64,000 bases of DNA from Nematostella vectensis (lineage: Eukaryota > Cnidaria > Anthozoa > Actiniaria > Edwardsiidae), in the NCBI RefSeq assembly GCF_932526225.1, contig NC_064042.1:2277001-2341000 (forward strand). Direction: 5' to 3'. The notes under the pieces are model-generated. The model did not search any database. It was not told where the DNA came from and saw only the letters and a list, made by a program, of their open reading frames with translations. Positions 46,401-52,969 of the stretch are shown piece by piece. Each line of letters begins with the position of its first letter. Within the stretch, counting starts at the first letter, position 1. Both the position numbers and the translations under genes were made by a program.

Positions 46401-49400
46401 TAGGTCGGTTTATTTGTGAGAGATATTGAACTGGTTTCTTTGTCTCATGACTAGGTCGGTTTATTTGTGGGAGATATTGAACTGGTTTCTTTGTCTCATG
46501 ACTAGGTCGGTTTTGTCTGTGGGAGATATTGAACTGGTTTCTTTGTCTCATGACTAGGTCGGTTTATCTGTGAGGATATTGACCTGATTTCTTTGTCTCA
46601 TGACTAGGTCGGTTTATCTGTGGGAGATATTGAACTGGTTTCTTTGTCTCATGACTAGGTCGGTTTATCTGTGGGAGATATTGACGCGATCGAGCAGAGC
46701 GCGCTCATCGACCGTTACGTCATGCAGGTGAGCAGCCCTCCGTGTCTACGAGATTAACGCCCTGTCACACGTAGACTTTTCATACAGGTGTAGTTTTTTT
46801 CACAGAAACAAAATGCAGGGGCTGCTTCATTTTTAAAGAAACACGATAGCAATAGGAACTATCGGTTCTACTGAAGCTATTAAACGCCACCAATGGTGGC
46901 GCCAATGGTGGTCCCAATGTGTGTATGCTAGTGTGCTTCTAAAGTAGACTTTTCGGCTGCAACTTGTCTCGCAAATATTGCAAGTCGCACGCTCCATGTC
47001 ACGTGGAGTTTTTCCTGCGGCTTGGAGACAATTGTTGCGGAAAGTGGAAGGGAGTTCTTCTTTTCGTGCGACTTTGAGAAAAGAAAAACAAGCTGTTAAG
47101 GGGGTGTCAAACGTAAGAAAACGCGCGAGCGACATGCAATTATCACTTTTACGAGACAAATCGCAAAAGAAAGAGCATTTTATATAACGAATGCTTGGCG
47201 TGGATAGTAACGAATAAAAAATAAACATTGTAATTGTTGTCTAAAACAAATAGATATACTTTTCGTGTGTCTGTTCTCTAATTAACGAACAGAAGACGTC
47301 ACAGCGTGACATGGACAACAGTTTATATTTATAAAACACATAACGTTCTTTTTTTTTTGCAAAAAATGAGATACATTTGATGTAAAGTGAGTACTAAAGA
47401 AAAATATAACTTTTACTTAGAATGTAACTTTGATCCCAGCCCCTTTGTTTTAGTTAGCAAACTTTTTCAGACCCCAGCATACTCAAGCGATCAGCCGATT
47501 CTAGCTACTTTCGTTTCATTTTCTTCACCCAAGAAAAGGAATTTTGGTATATTTTGATTACTTTAATCATCATCATTATCATCATCATCTGCTGATATCG
47601 TCTGGTGGTCATCCATAGATTGAACTGATGAGCTACATTGAAAACATTATTCCCCGCTTCATCCTTCGCCGTGTGACGTCATACAAACGCGTCGAATATC
47701 CAAATCACGGGGCCTCGGTACTATCTAAGGTAACAAATCCCATTTGTTGTGTGTTTTACTCGTTTATCCTTGTCCTTTCCCGCGGGGATCCAACGATAGT
47801 GAGTGAATCGGGGAGCTTTTAGGGGCGAGGTGTTCCGTAGCGTTAATACAGGAACATTAAGACAAATTCTTCAGGTATGTGGGTGGGTCTAGCTGTTGGG
47901 CTAAGTTTGGGGGTGTGTGTGGGGTTCCAGATGATTGGATGCTTTGGTACGAGATGTCTTTACAGCCTTCTTGATTGAAGCTGTCACATTTTGCGTTACA
48001 TCGATACATATTTTATGGCGAAATGCATCACGTTTTGCGTTTGGCACTACATTTTGTGGCGAAACCCATTACATTTTGCCTAACTTTGAAGTACAATATT
48101 TTGTGGCTAAATGTATCACATTTTGCGTTGGTATTCGTTCTGTGGCGTTACAGGGTTGACTGTATAAGGGTTCATGACTCGCGTTTTCAGATATTCAATT
48201 CTGTGATCGGCTTCGGTGAATACGAGGCACCTGATGACGAAGATGGCGACGAGCAAGGTGTTGTCATAGCGACCATGAATGACAAGTTGGAGGATCACAG
48301 TCATGAGTAAGTTAAAATTCGTCTGATTAATAAGGCAAGCCTGTGTATTGTGCGGTTCAAGTCAACACTTGGTTCCGGGTTCGATTCCCAGTTCAAATTT
48401 GAGCTGAGCTAGTTGGTTCTCACCTTTGCTCAGAGATTTTTTCTCCGGATCCTCAGGTATTCTTACTCTACAAAAACAACAATTTCGATCCTAAGCTGTG
48501 TTCCGGGGTCAGAAATTATCACCACCACAGCTATAATAATCATTCTCATTACCAGCACTATAGCCTGCGTAGCAAGCGTTCCGATGTGTTTTGAGCGAAA
48601 AGAACACAGAGAAACAGAGGAAACCGGCGAGAAGTTCGATATGTCTCATTTTGGCCGCACGAAAAATGGGGCGAGCGCAAAAAAGGACTTCTTTCCCCTC
48701 CTCTCTTTCGTTTTTTGCACTCGCCCATTTTTCACGCAGTCAAAATCTCGCCCATCGAACTTCTCGTCGGTTTCTGTGTTTCTTTTCGCTCAAAACACAC
48801 GGGAACGCTTGCTACGCAGGCTACCACCACTATCATCATCATTACCACCATTACCTCTAAATCATCAATGTGGACTTTAAAAGCACACTAGCATACACAC
48901 ATTGGCACCAGTCGGGCCAAGACGGGACGCTAGCACAGTCTATTACCCGTGCAGTTCGGCAACCATGGACAGCTGTTTCGTCCTTATTAGGACTCGTCAG
49001 CATGGCATAGCCGGTTTGCCTCAGTTAAACTTCATCGGCAAAAAAAACTGCAGGGCGACTTCGACTCGAACGAAGTGCTTTAAACCACAGCTTAGATCCA
49101 TGTGGGATCTAGAGCTGCGACCGGGCTAGCGTGATGCCAATTGTGCGGATCACGCATGCGACCTTTGCTAGTCTAAAACTCCGTCGGATAGCCAAACTAT
49201 CCTTGCGAGTATGTATACATCGGTTTTTTTTGCCGATGAAGTTTAACTGAGGCAAACCGGCTATGCCATGCTGACGAGTCCTAATAAGGACGAAACAGCT
49301 GTCCATGGTTGGCGAACTGTACGGGTAATAGACTGTGCTAGCGTCCCGTCTTGGCCCGACTGGTGCCAATGTGTGTATGCTAGTGTGCTTTTAAAGTCCA

Positions 49401-50407
49401 CATTCATGTATACATACTCGCAAGGATAGTTTGGCTATCCGACGGAGTTTTAGACTAGCAAAGGTCCGCACAATTGGCATCACGCTAGCCCGGTCGCAGC
49501 TCTAGATCCCACATGGATCTAAGCTGTGGTTTAAAGCACTTCGTTCGTTTCGAAGTCGCGCTGCGGTTTTTTTGCCGATGAAGTTTAACTGAGGCAAACC
49601 GGCTATGCCATGCTGACGAGTCCTAATAAGGACGAAACAGCTGTCCATGGTTGGCGAACTGCACGGGTAATAGACTGTGCTAGCGTCCCGTCTTGGCCCG
49701 ACTGGTGCCAATGTGTGTATGCTAGTGTGCTTTTAAAGTCCACATTCATGTATACATACTCACAAGGATAGTTTGGCTATCCGACGGAGTTTTAGACTAG
49801 CAAAGGTCCGCACAATTGGCATCACGCTAGCCCGGTCGCAGCTCTAGATCCCACATGGATCTAAGCTGTGGTTTAAAGCACTTCGTTCGAGTCGAAGTCG
49901 CGCTGCGGTTTTTTTGCCGATGAAGTTTAACTGAGGCAAACCGGCTATGCCATGCTGACGAGTCCTAATAAGGACGAAACAGCTGTCCATGGTTGCCGAA
50001 CTGCACGGGTAATAGACTGTGCTAGCGTCCCGTCTTGGCCCGACTGGTGCCAATGTGTGTATGCTAGTGTGCTTTTAAAGTCTAAATCATCATTACCTCA
50101 ATCATAATTACAACTGTCATCAGTAAGTTGCTTCCCGTATGCACTAGCACGCTCGTGAAAAAGTATATGATCGGTTCTTGTATAAAATAGGGGTGCACGT
50201 ATACTCTCCAAATGCCCTTGTAGCATCACATTTCACAGCCACCACCGACACTTGCCACCAGCACGCGTTTATTTTTATCACCCTCCTTCGATCAAACGCA
50301 TTTACAGTAAGTCAGTTACTAAAGTCATTTTTCCTAGAATCCAAGAGATGCACGACGTTATCAAACAGATGTACCAGATGCTCAAGGATTCCAAGAAACG
50401 GGAGTGA
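25658..50407 (+). CDS. TRPA-family ion channel, 29 exons, complete
   Basis: TRPA channels are tetrameric cation channels with long ankyrin N-termini that detect irritants, heat or mechanical cues. The 29 exons are 25658-25846, 26526-26640, 26890-27065, 27195-27299, 28322-28430, 33176-33273, 33488-33535, 33845-34030, 34437-34625, 34865-34951, 35355-35440, 36227-36388, 36501-36615, 37196-37365, 38392-38476, 38874-38930, 39123-39203, 39690-39760, 40019-40154, 40387-40416, 40943-41023, 41280-41446, 42664-42724, 43321-43386, 43593-43766, 46659-46727, 47619-47729, 48191-48306 and 50338-50407. All have AG acceptors and GT donors, and all phases agree. The total is about 1,069 residues against 1,119 in human TRPA1. 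The S4-S6 region, VGLSVGDI after S6 and the VEYPN segment align with human TRPA1. Whether this is TRPA1 proper or a basal TRPA needs a tree. Confidence 0.93.
25940..26262. repeat. Copies of the exon 1 3' edge and donor in intron 1
   Basis: The exon 1 end plus donor (CCAAGATGGGGACACGGACG ... CAGCAG/GTGAGAGATGTTAG) recurs near 25948-25980 (GGACGAACAG/GTAAGAGATATAAG). A further copy covers 26061-26077 and 26223-26262 (CCAAGATGGAGATATCGAAG ... AACAG/GTAAGAGATTGTAAG), split by a MITE. Both copies keep a good GTAAGA donor. G-rich simple sequence fills the rest. Confidence 0.7.
26078..26222. mobile_element. MITE inserted in an exon-edge copy
   Basis: 145 bp with internal inverted repeats (GGGTTTCCTGTGTTC against GAACACAGGAAACCC; AGTCCCAGG against CCTGGGACT). 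Flanked by ACCAAGATGG at 26068-26077 and 26223-26232, a 10-bp target duplication. A related element lies at about 38970-39095. Confidence 0.75.
27403..27519. mobile_element. MITE with 11-bp target duplication in TRPA intron 4
   Basis: 117 bp with perfect 16-bp inverted ends ACCCTGGGTACCAGAG / CTCTGGTACCCAGGGT, flanked on both sides by ACTGTCATGCT (27392-27402 and 27520-27530). The duplication length fits a Mutator-like group. No coding capacity. Confidence 0.85.
27834..27899. repeat. Dispersed G-rich repeat, copy 2
   Basis: Second copy of the repeat at 23838-23905: TTGAAAAAATTGGGG, G-run, CACGTACCCCC, CCCCACCCCGTGCTACGGC. Confidence 0.6.
28474..28603 (+). repeat. 5' LTR of the Gypsy element
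   Basis: 130 bp, begins TGTAGTTTTGGG and ends ATACCACA. It contains AATAAA shortly before its end. Unusually short for an LTR. Confidence 0.92.
28616..30709 (+). pseudogene. Gag / protease / reverse transcriptase part, broken
   Basis: One long frame from ATG 28616, interrupted by an in-frame TAA at 28940-28942 in gag; the same frame continues directly after it. Visible motifs: zinc knuckle CDKCTKVGHFAAVC; protease CIDTGAQVSVMP; RT with the catalytic HMDDILV box. Near 30700-30715 a short direct duplication of ACCTTGGACAGGTGA shifts the frame and ends the ORF. The remaining domains continue in the next frame. Confidence 0.9.
30723..32855 (+). pseudogene. RT connection, RNase H and integrase part
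   Basis: Open for 710 codons. It shows the RNase H start (SADASSFGLGSVLMQ), the later TDHKPL motif, an integrase HHCC finger (HDGHQG ... CATCEKY) and the DDE core (GADFF, VTDNGPQF, SNGESERAVE). Ends TGA-terminated after a basic tail. Out of frame with the upstream part owing to the duplication near 30710. Confidence 0.9.
32976..33105 (+). repeat. 3' LTR of the Gypsy element
   Basis: 130 bp, TGTAGTATTGGG to ATACCACA, about 95% identical to the 5' LTR. Confidence 0.92.
33176..37365 (+). CDS. TRPA exons 6-14: main ankyrin stack
   Basis: Ankyrin cores in order: GNTLLHLAV, RSTAFHLAC, GTTPLHKAA, NVTPLMMAA, GRTAVFNAV, GYAPPHYAA, DTPLHVAARYG (split across exons 11 and 12), RTALHYACAGG, RTALHEAAKKG and NTALHVAAYHG, followed by a capping segment QNVFDLAVD. 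Exon sizes from 48 to 189 bp do not follow one-exon-per-repeat. The intron between exons 13 and 14 is mostly minisatellite. Confidence 0.92.
34982..35029. repeat. Perfect-stem hairpin in TRPA intron 10
   Basis: AGTCCTGGGACTCTC and GAGAGTCCCAGGTCTGGACT pair around a GCGCTC centre. Followed at 35065-35125 by copy 2 of the dispersed repeat at 8880-8952. Probably one composite MITE relic. Confidence 0.6.
35815..36125. repeat. 31-bp minisatellite in TRPA intron 11
   Basis: About ten copies of a unit containing GCTGATTGGCTAACTTTTGT and GATTCTCGCAT. Each unit carries ATTGG, the CCAAT-box reverse complement, so the array is a run of about ten CCAAT motifs. Confidence 0.9.
36700..37186. repeat. 23-bp minisatellite in TRPA intron 13
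   Basis: About 21 copies of TGTGTGAATACCCTTATATG plus GAC. It stops about 10 bp before the acceptor of exon 14. Confidence 0.95.
37842..38277. repeat. 24-bp minisatellite in TRPA intron 14
   Basis: About 18 copies of AAATAAAAGCTTGGGTTCTT plus AGAC, each with AATAAA in sense. Then three copies of a 16-bp unit (ACATTTGAGCTACCAC) at 38278-38324. The minus-strand open frames here are repeat artefacts. Confidence 0.95.
38392..39760 (+). CDS. TRPA exons 15-18: pre-S1 linker
   Basis: Covers the region where vertebrate TRPA1 senses electrophiles. The aligned positions read MESCKSGVPRQ, then LVAECIFDQCVSTEG, then KVTYDLSVALIKSD, then RLLRHRITFTILSQKW. The Cys in AEC falls where human Cys621 (PEC) lies. 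No Cys aligns with human Cys641 or Cys665, and the position of Lys710 is Phe by my hand alignment. This suggests weak or different electrophile sensing, an inference only. Confidence 0.85.
38970..39095. mobile_element. MITE in TRPA intron 16
   Basis: Related to the element at 26078-26222: CCTTATTGGGTTTTCTGTGG on the left and CCACAGGAAACCCAATAAAA on the right form inverted arms, followed by ACGCCTAGTC as in the other copy. Confidence 0.65.
40019..43766 (+). CDS. TRPA exons 19-25: S1 to S6 and pore
   Basis: S1 is in exon 19 (VFFLLNAVLFLLYLLPLTYL). The extracellular loop has NTS (possible glycosylation) and a 30-bp exon 20. S2 is in exon 21, S3-S4 in exon 22 (ending WINLILYIQR), the S4-S5 linker in exon 23, S5 in exon 24 (VLLLFVLFVVSFGLCFYLMI) and the pore plus S6 in exon 25. 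The selectivity filter reads MTLGELNYGDKF against MLGDINYRESF in human TRPA1, so the filter Asp is replaced by Glu. Exon 22 starts at 41280, not at the upstream AG, because only this keeps phase with exon 21. Confidence 0.93.
41690..42372. repeat. 43-bp minisatellite in TRPA intron 22
   Basis: Built from GATGTAGATGTGATATTTAT plus GATGTAAATGTGACATTATT CAT. The left third is irregular (about 20-bp steps); the right part has about eight ordered 43-bp units. C-rich runs precede it near 41464-41495. Confidence 0.92.
42728..43087. repeat. 23-bp minisatellite with CRE palindromes in TRPA intron 23
   Basis: About 15 copies of GTCATTATGATGTGGACTAT plus GAC or GGC, starting right after the exon 23 donor. 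Where the unit ends in GAC, the junction makes TGACGTCA, the full CREB/ATF site; six perfect copies are visible. Confidence 0.92.
43767..44175. repeat. Duplicated 3' edge of the S6 exon and its donor
   Basis: The exon 25 end (TTCGCGCTCACG ... AACATGCTG/GTGAGTAACGCAATCC) is followed by two diverged copies. One ends near 43908 (AACATGCTG/GTAGCGCAATCC). The other, 44027-44065 (TTTGCCCTCACTAATCATAT...ATGCTT/GTAACG), is preceded by an acceptor-like TTTTCTTTATCCAG. The intron sequence after the donor (CTAGATGTGCCGRGAGAA; CACGTGGTATAATGTAACGC) is copied with it. Confidence 0.8.
44190..45945 (+). mobile_element. 5'-truncated non-LTR retrotransposon in TRPA intron 25
   Basis: RT domain pieces: DFAKAFDSVPHERL, SGVPQGTVLGPVLFNLFIND and the catalytic FADDCVCY. 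After an inserted LTR (44623-45179) the frame resumes with YLGVTITTDLRWNRHV and ends at 45875, with a C-terminal region typical of CR1/L2/RTE-like LINEs. The 3' end carries short tandem AGTGAAGTGAAG repeats. Its 5' part, including the endonuclease, is absent. Dead copy. Confidence 0.9.
44623..45179 (+). mobile_element. Solo LTR inside the non-LTR element
   Basis: 557 bp, begins TGTGTCGGGGATTAAGAG and ends TTCCACGACA. Only AGC is shared on both sides (44620-44622 and 45180-45182). It contains a TATA box (TATAAATA at 45001) and four 43-bp tandem repeats at 44649-44822. No coding capacity, hence solo LTR. The class of parent element is not known. Confidence 0.7.
46144..46658. repeat. Minisatellite of copied splice acceptor plus exon 26 start
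   Basis: Ten upstream copies of a unit of about 50 bp, CATGACTAG/GTCGGTTTATCTGTGGGAGATATTGA..., then the real exon 26 as the eleventh. Each copy repeats the acceptor TGACTAG and, in most, the codons for VGLSVGDI. The typical unit then reads ELISLSHD and a TAG stop that is itself the next acceptor. Confidence 0.95.
46659..50407 (+). CDS. TRPA exons 26-29: post-S6 and C-terminal coiled coil
   Basis: Exon 26 begins VGLSVGDIDAIEQ, directly continuing S6 (the human order is LLIGLAVGDI). Exon 27 carries the TRP-like helix (IPRFILRRV) and VEYPN. Exon 28 is acidic. Exon 29 encodes a short amphipathic helix (EMHDVIKQMYQMLKDSKKRE) that ends at TGA 50405-50407 and should be the tetramer coiled coil. 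Exon 26 is the last unit of the minisatellite in front of it. Confidence 0.92.
46914..46944 (+). repeat. Fragment of the 342-bp ribozyme repeat
   Basis: CCAATGTGTGTATGCTAGTG and onward matches the right end of the 342-bp unit (for example 49709-49739) at all but one base. A truncated copy, no ribozyme core. Confidence 0.7.
48335..48510 (+). mobile_element. tRNA-derived SINE fragment
   Basis: GGGTTCGATTCCC (48377-48389) is a perfect Pol III B box. Downstream CAGAGATTTTTTCTCCGGAT resembles the conserved 3' core of several invertebrate SINEs. There is no full tRNA fold, so it is not a tRNA gene. Confidence 0.55.
48561..48823. mobile_element. MITE with AGCCTGCGTAGCAAGCG ends
   Basis: 263 bp. 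Inverted ends TAGCCTGCGTAGCAAGCGTT / AACGCTTGCTACGCAGGCTA extend into imperfect arms of more than 100 bp. Flanks CCAGCACTA and CCACCACTA (8 of 9 identical) suggest a 9-bp duplication. Confidence 0.8.
48963..49005 (-). ncRNA. Hammerhead ribozyme, antisense copy
   Basis: Same 43-nt core as the three sense copies, on the minus strand. Opposed to the TRPA transcript, so active only if the other strand is transcribed. Confidence 0.85.
49266..49308 (+). ncRNA. Hammerhead ribozyme, sense copy 1
   Basis: Reads CCATG, CTGACGA, stem II GTCCT-AATA-AGGAC, GAAAC, a minimal stem III (ACAG/CTGT), then GTC and CATGG closing stem I. All invariant core positions (CUGANGA, GAAA, NUH) are present. Predicted cut between 49303 and 49304. 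The very short stem III suggests it works best as a dimer of neighbouring units. Confidence 0.9.
49608..49650 (+). ncRNA. Hammerhead ribozyme, sense copy 2
   Basis: Identical core, exactly 342 bp after copy 1. Predicted cut between 49645 and 49646. Confidence 0.9.
49950..49992 (+). ncRNA. Hammerhead ribozyme, sense copy 3
   Basis: Identical core, 342 bp after copy 2. Predicted cut between 49987 and 49988. One base differs just outside the core (GGTTGCCG for GGTTGGCG). Confidence 0.9.
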
Positions 50408-50411
50408 CACG

Positions 50412-50815
50412 ACGTGAAATACTTGAGCCATGTTACACATGAACATGTAGAAGCCGTGTGAAATACTTGAGCCATATAACACATGAACACGTAGAAGCCG
50501 TGTGAAATACTTGAGCCATGTTACACATGAACATGTAGAAGCCGTGTGAAATACTTGAGCCATGTAACACATGAACATGTAGAAGCCGTGTGAAATACTT
50601 GAGCCATGTTACACATGAGCATGTAGAAGCCTTGTGAAATATTTGAGCCATGTAACACATGAACGTGTAGAAGCCGTGTGAAATACTTGAGCCATGTTAC
50701 ACATGAACATGTAGAAGCCGTGTGAAATACGTGTGAAAGACGTGTGAAAGACGTGTGAAATTCGTGTGAAATACGTGTGAAAGACGTGTGAAATACGTGT
50801 GGAAGACGTGTGAAA
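50412..50815. repeat. 44-bp minisatellite in the TRPA 3'UTR
   Basis: Starts a few bases after the stop codon: about seven copies of GTGTGAAATACTTGAGCCAT plus GTTACACATGAACATGTAGA AGCC. Then about ten shorter units (ACGTGTGAAAG type) to about 50815. Each long unit holds a small ACATG-AA-CATGT palindrome. Confidence 0.93.
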
Positions 50816-51903
50816 AGCTGTGGTTAACCCCTGGTTCCCATGCTCCTTTAGGGGTTAATCCGCAAAGAGAGACTTACGTACGAGTTTGAAAAATGCAAGG
50901 AAAGTAGGGACATAACAAAAATGTACAGGCTACAATGAGGGGTCGTAGGGGAATCATGAAAACCGCACGGAAAGTCGCAAAAATGCATAACCGCATCAGA
51001 AGAAAACGCCGCTCTGTTTAAGAAACCGCAAAACCGCACCAAAAGAAACTACAAAAACAGAAAACCGCACTAATTTTAAGACAAAACCACATAGCTGCAA
51101 ACACTTACACCCCCTTCCTACATGAATGTATCTAATAGTCACGAAAATTCGAGTTATCTTAGTAGGAACTAACCAAAAAGTATCTAGAATCTAGTCAATT
51201 CGAGTATGGGGTTCTACTGTAAATTTCAGTAGCCCGTAGCAGCTCAGATTTCGCATTGTCATTTGATCGGGTTCAAATCTGGAAAAGATTTCGCGGGTTT
51301 ATCATAGCTACATTCAGAAGCCTGACAAACTCTGTTCCAACTGCCCTTGGGAATGTAAGTTTTTTTTTTGTCAAATCCACAAGGTTACCGCCGCCTTCAA
51401 CCATTACCCACAAAACACCGCGAGTGGAAGAAATGAATCAAGGTGACGACGCGCACTCGTGTTCACCTTGGCGTACTTATAGCGGAGCTCCATAGGTATA
51501 GAAATATGGTAAGCTATGCGACTTGGTTTTGTGGTCATCGCGCGGTTACCCTGTGGTGTCACAAACCAGCCAGTTATCCAGCCACGCAACTCTCAGGCCC
51601 CTCTCGGTCTTACGCTTTTATATGTTTTTAGTTCAAAGTTCGTATGTTCACAGAAAAAAAGGCAGTATTTAATGAGAAAATATGCGGATTCAAATGGACT
51701 GAAGTCTTTTAGGAACCGTTTTGTCTGAAGTACGAGTCGATAGTAAAATCTACCCGACTTTCGTGAATCCCGCCCGTCGCAACAGCTAACAAGAGGACTA
51801 TGGAGGATCTACACTACCATTGTATATTCATTCACGTCCATATTTATGTAAGGAGAAGAAAGAGCCTTCCTGAGAAGAAAGGGCCTTGATGTCTGTTTTC
51901 AGC
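50816..51903. other. TRPA 3' flank
   Basis: Short blocks such as AAAACCGCA recur near 50955-51085. No exon or RNA gene recognised. Open frames at 51256-51728 have no recognisable content. Confidence 0.4.
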
Positions 51904-51910
51904 TATAAAA
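51904..51910 (+). promoter_or_regulatory. TATA box of the microprotein gene
   Basis: TATAAAA about 110 bp upstream of the start codon at 52016, with a purine- and A-rich leader between (ACAACAAAAGCGAACAACAC). The spacing suggests transcription begins near 51935. Confidence 0.5.
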
Positions 51911-52015
51911 ATCATTCGCTTGTGTCGACGAGTTCCTTGCTAGCAGAAATTCGACAACTTCACAGTTTACAACAAAAGCGAACAACACAACCACAACAGA
52001 AAGCGAAAAAAAAAA

Positions 52016-52839
52016 ATGCCAAGGTGAGTTTTAGACGACGATTTTTATTGAGAATATGAAAGTTATTTTCCTTTTATTGTTGTGCTTTTATAATGCTCGT
52101 TTGTTCGTTTTTTTTCCAATATCCAATCGCTCAGATTAAAACACCGTACCAGCTTTAGTTTGACGTCAAGATGCCATATCAAAGTCATATATATCCTTGT
52201 TTTGATGTAAATACGTAAATACTACAAGTTCTATAAATTCAGGCGTATATTCCTCACGGTAAGTAAGAATTAAACGACAGAAATACGTAGTAGTCTAGTT
52301 ACTGTATCAATGCCACTTAGCTTGTTTCTAGAATTTGCCTTGAGAATTCGTGGTCTAATCAAACATGTTGAGCATAACACATCCTTTGATATTCTTCGTT
52401 CTCTCTATACTTTATTGACTGCGTTGAGATATTTAATAAAGGCTGACAATAGCATCCTGTCGTATATTGCTAAAGAAGACCTTTCCTGTCTTTATATTCT
52501 GTGTATTTAGTCTTTTCAAAGATACAGCAAAATTTTTTTCAACATTATCATAACTACTTTAACTTAACAATTACAAAATAATTTTCTCTTCGAAAAAAAA
52601 AATGCAACCCTTATTACGTATATTGTTTTTGCTTTTATATTGTCTGCATCTTGCATACTTTCTAATGTGTTTATTTATTTTCATTCAAATAGTTGTGGAA
52701 AATCAGTAAGGTTATAAATGGCATGATAAAAATATTGTTTTGAAAGAAAAAAAAATTAATTGTTTTCACTTTTATTTAGGTAAAACCACCCAAGGACTAT
52801 CTGAGGGCCATGATTGATTATAAAGGCTGGAAGGCATAA
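52016..52839 (+). CDS. Candidate 26-residue microprotein with a 13-nt exon
   Basis: I do not recognise the product. Exon 1 is 52016-52023 (ATG, good A-rich context, donor GTGAGT). Exon 2 would be 52693-52705 (acceptor CAAATAG, donor GTAAGG). Exon 3 is 52780-52839 (acceptor TTTATTTAG) and ends TAA followed by more stops. Joined, the protein starts MPSCGKS and continues VKPPKDYLRAMIDYKGWKA. It has no signal peptide or membrane span. The exon 3 peptide looks coding (no low complexity, balanced residues), the splice sites are good, and the TATA box and leader give support. An AATAAA follows near 52942. Skipping exon 2 would give an immediate stop, so the tiny exon is required. It may also be a chance alignment of splice signals. 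Confidence 0.45.
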
Positions 52840-52969
52840 TAATAGGCAAATATTAAGATAATATAGTAGGGGATTTCTTACTTTTATACAACAGTATAAG
52901 TGTAATAGGTTTTTTAGAGCAAGATACTTGCTCTCAAAAATAAATAAAGAAAACATTTATCTATCAACC

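Larger units (their letters stand above)
48868..50080. mobile_element. Retrozyme-like array of 342-bp hammerhead units
   Basis: One full unit in minus orientation (48868-49210), one truncated plus unit (to about 49386), then two full plus units with exact 342-bp spacing (49387, 49729, 50071). The insertion is flanked by TCTAAATCATCA at 48856-48867 and 50081-50092. Each unit has one hammerhead ribozyme. Small tandem repeats of 300-400 bp with a hammerhead per unit are what animal retrozymes look like. It sits in TRPA intron 28. Confidence 0.88.

Noticed and set aside
46144-46551. Minus-strand frame with NRPSHETKKPVQYLPQ repeats
   Set aside because: Read-through of the exon-26 minisatellite on the wrong strand.
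48902-50053. Four related open frames starting MAPVGPRRDASTVYYP in the ribozyme array
   Set aside because: They lie antisense to the hammerhead cores and are similar only because the 342-bp units are nearly identical; their ends differ and no start signal or domain is seen.
52310-52510. Open frame MPLSLFLEFALRIRGL in the microprotein intron
   Set aside because: No splice support and no recognisable content; left as intron.
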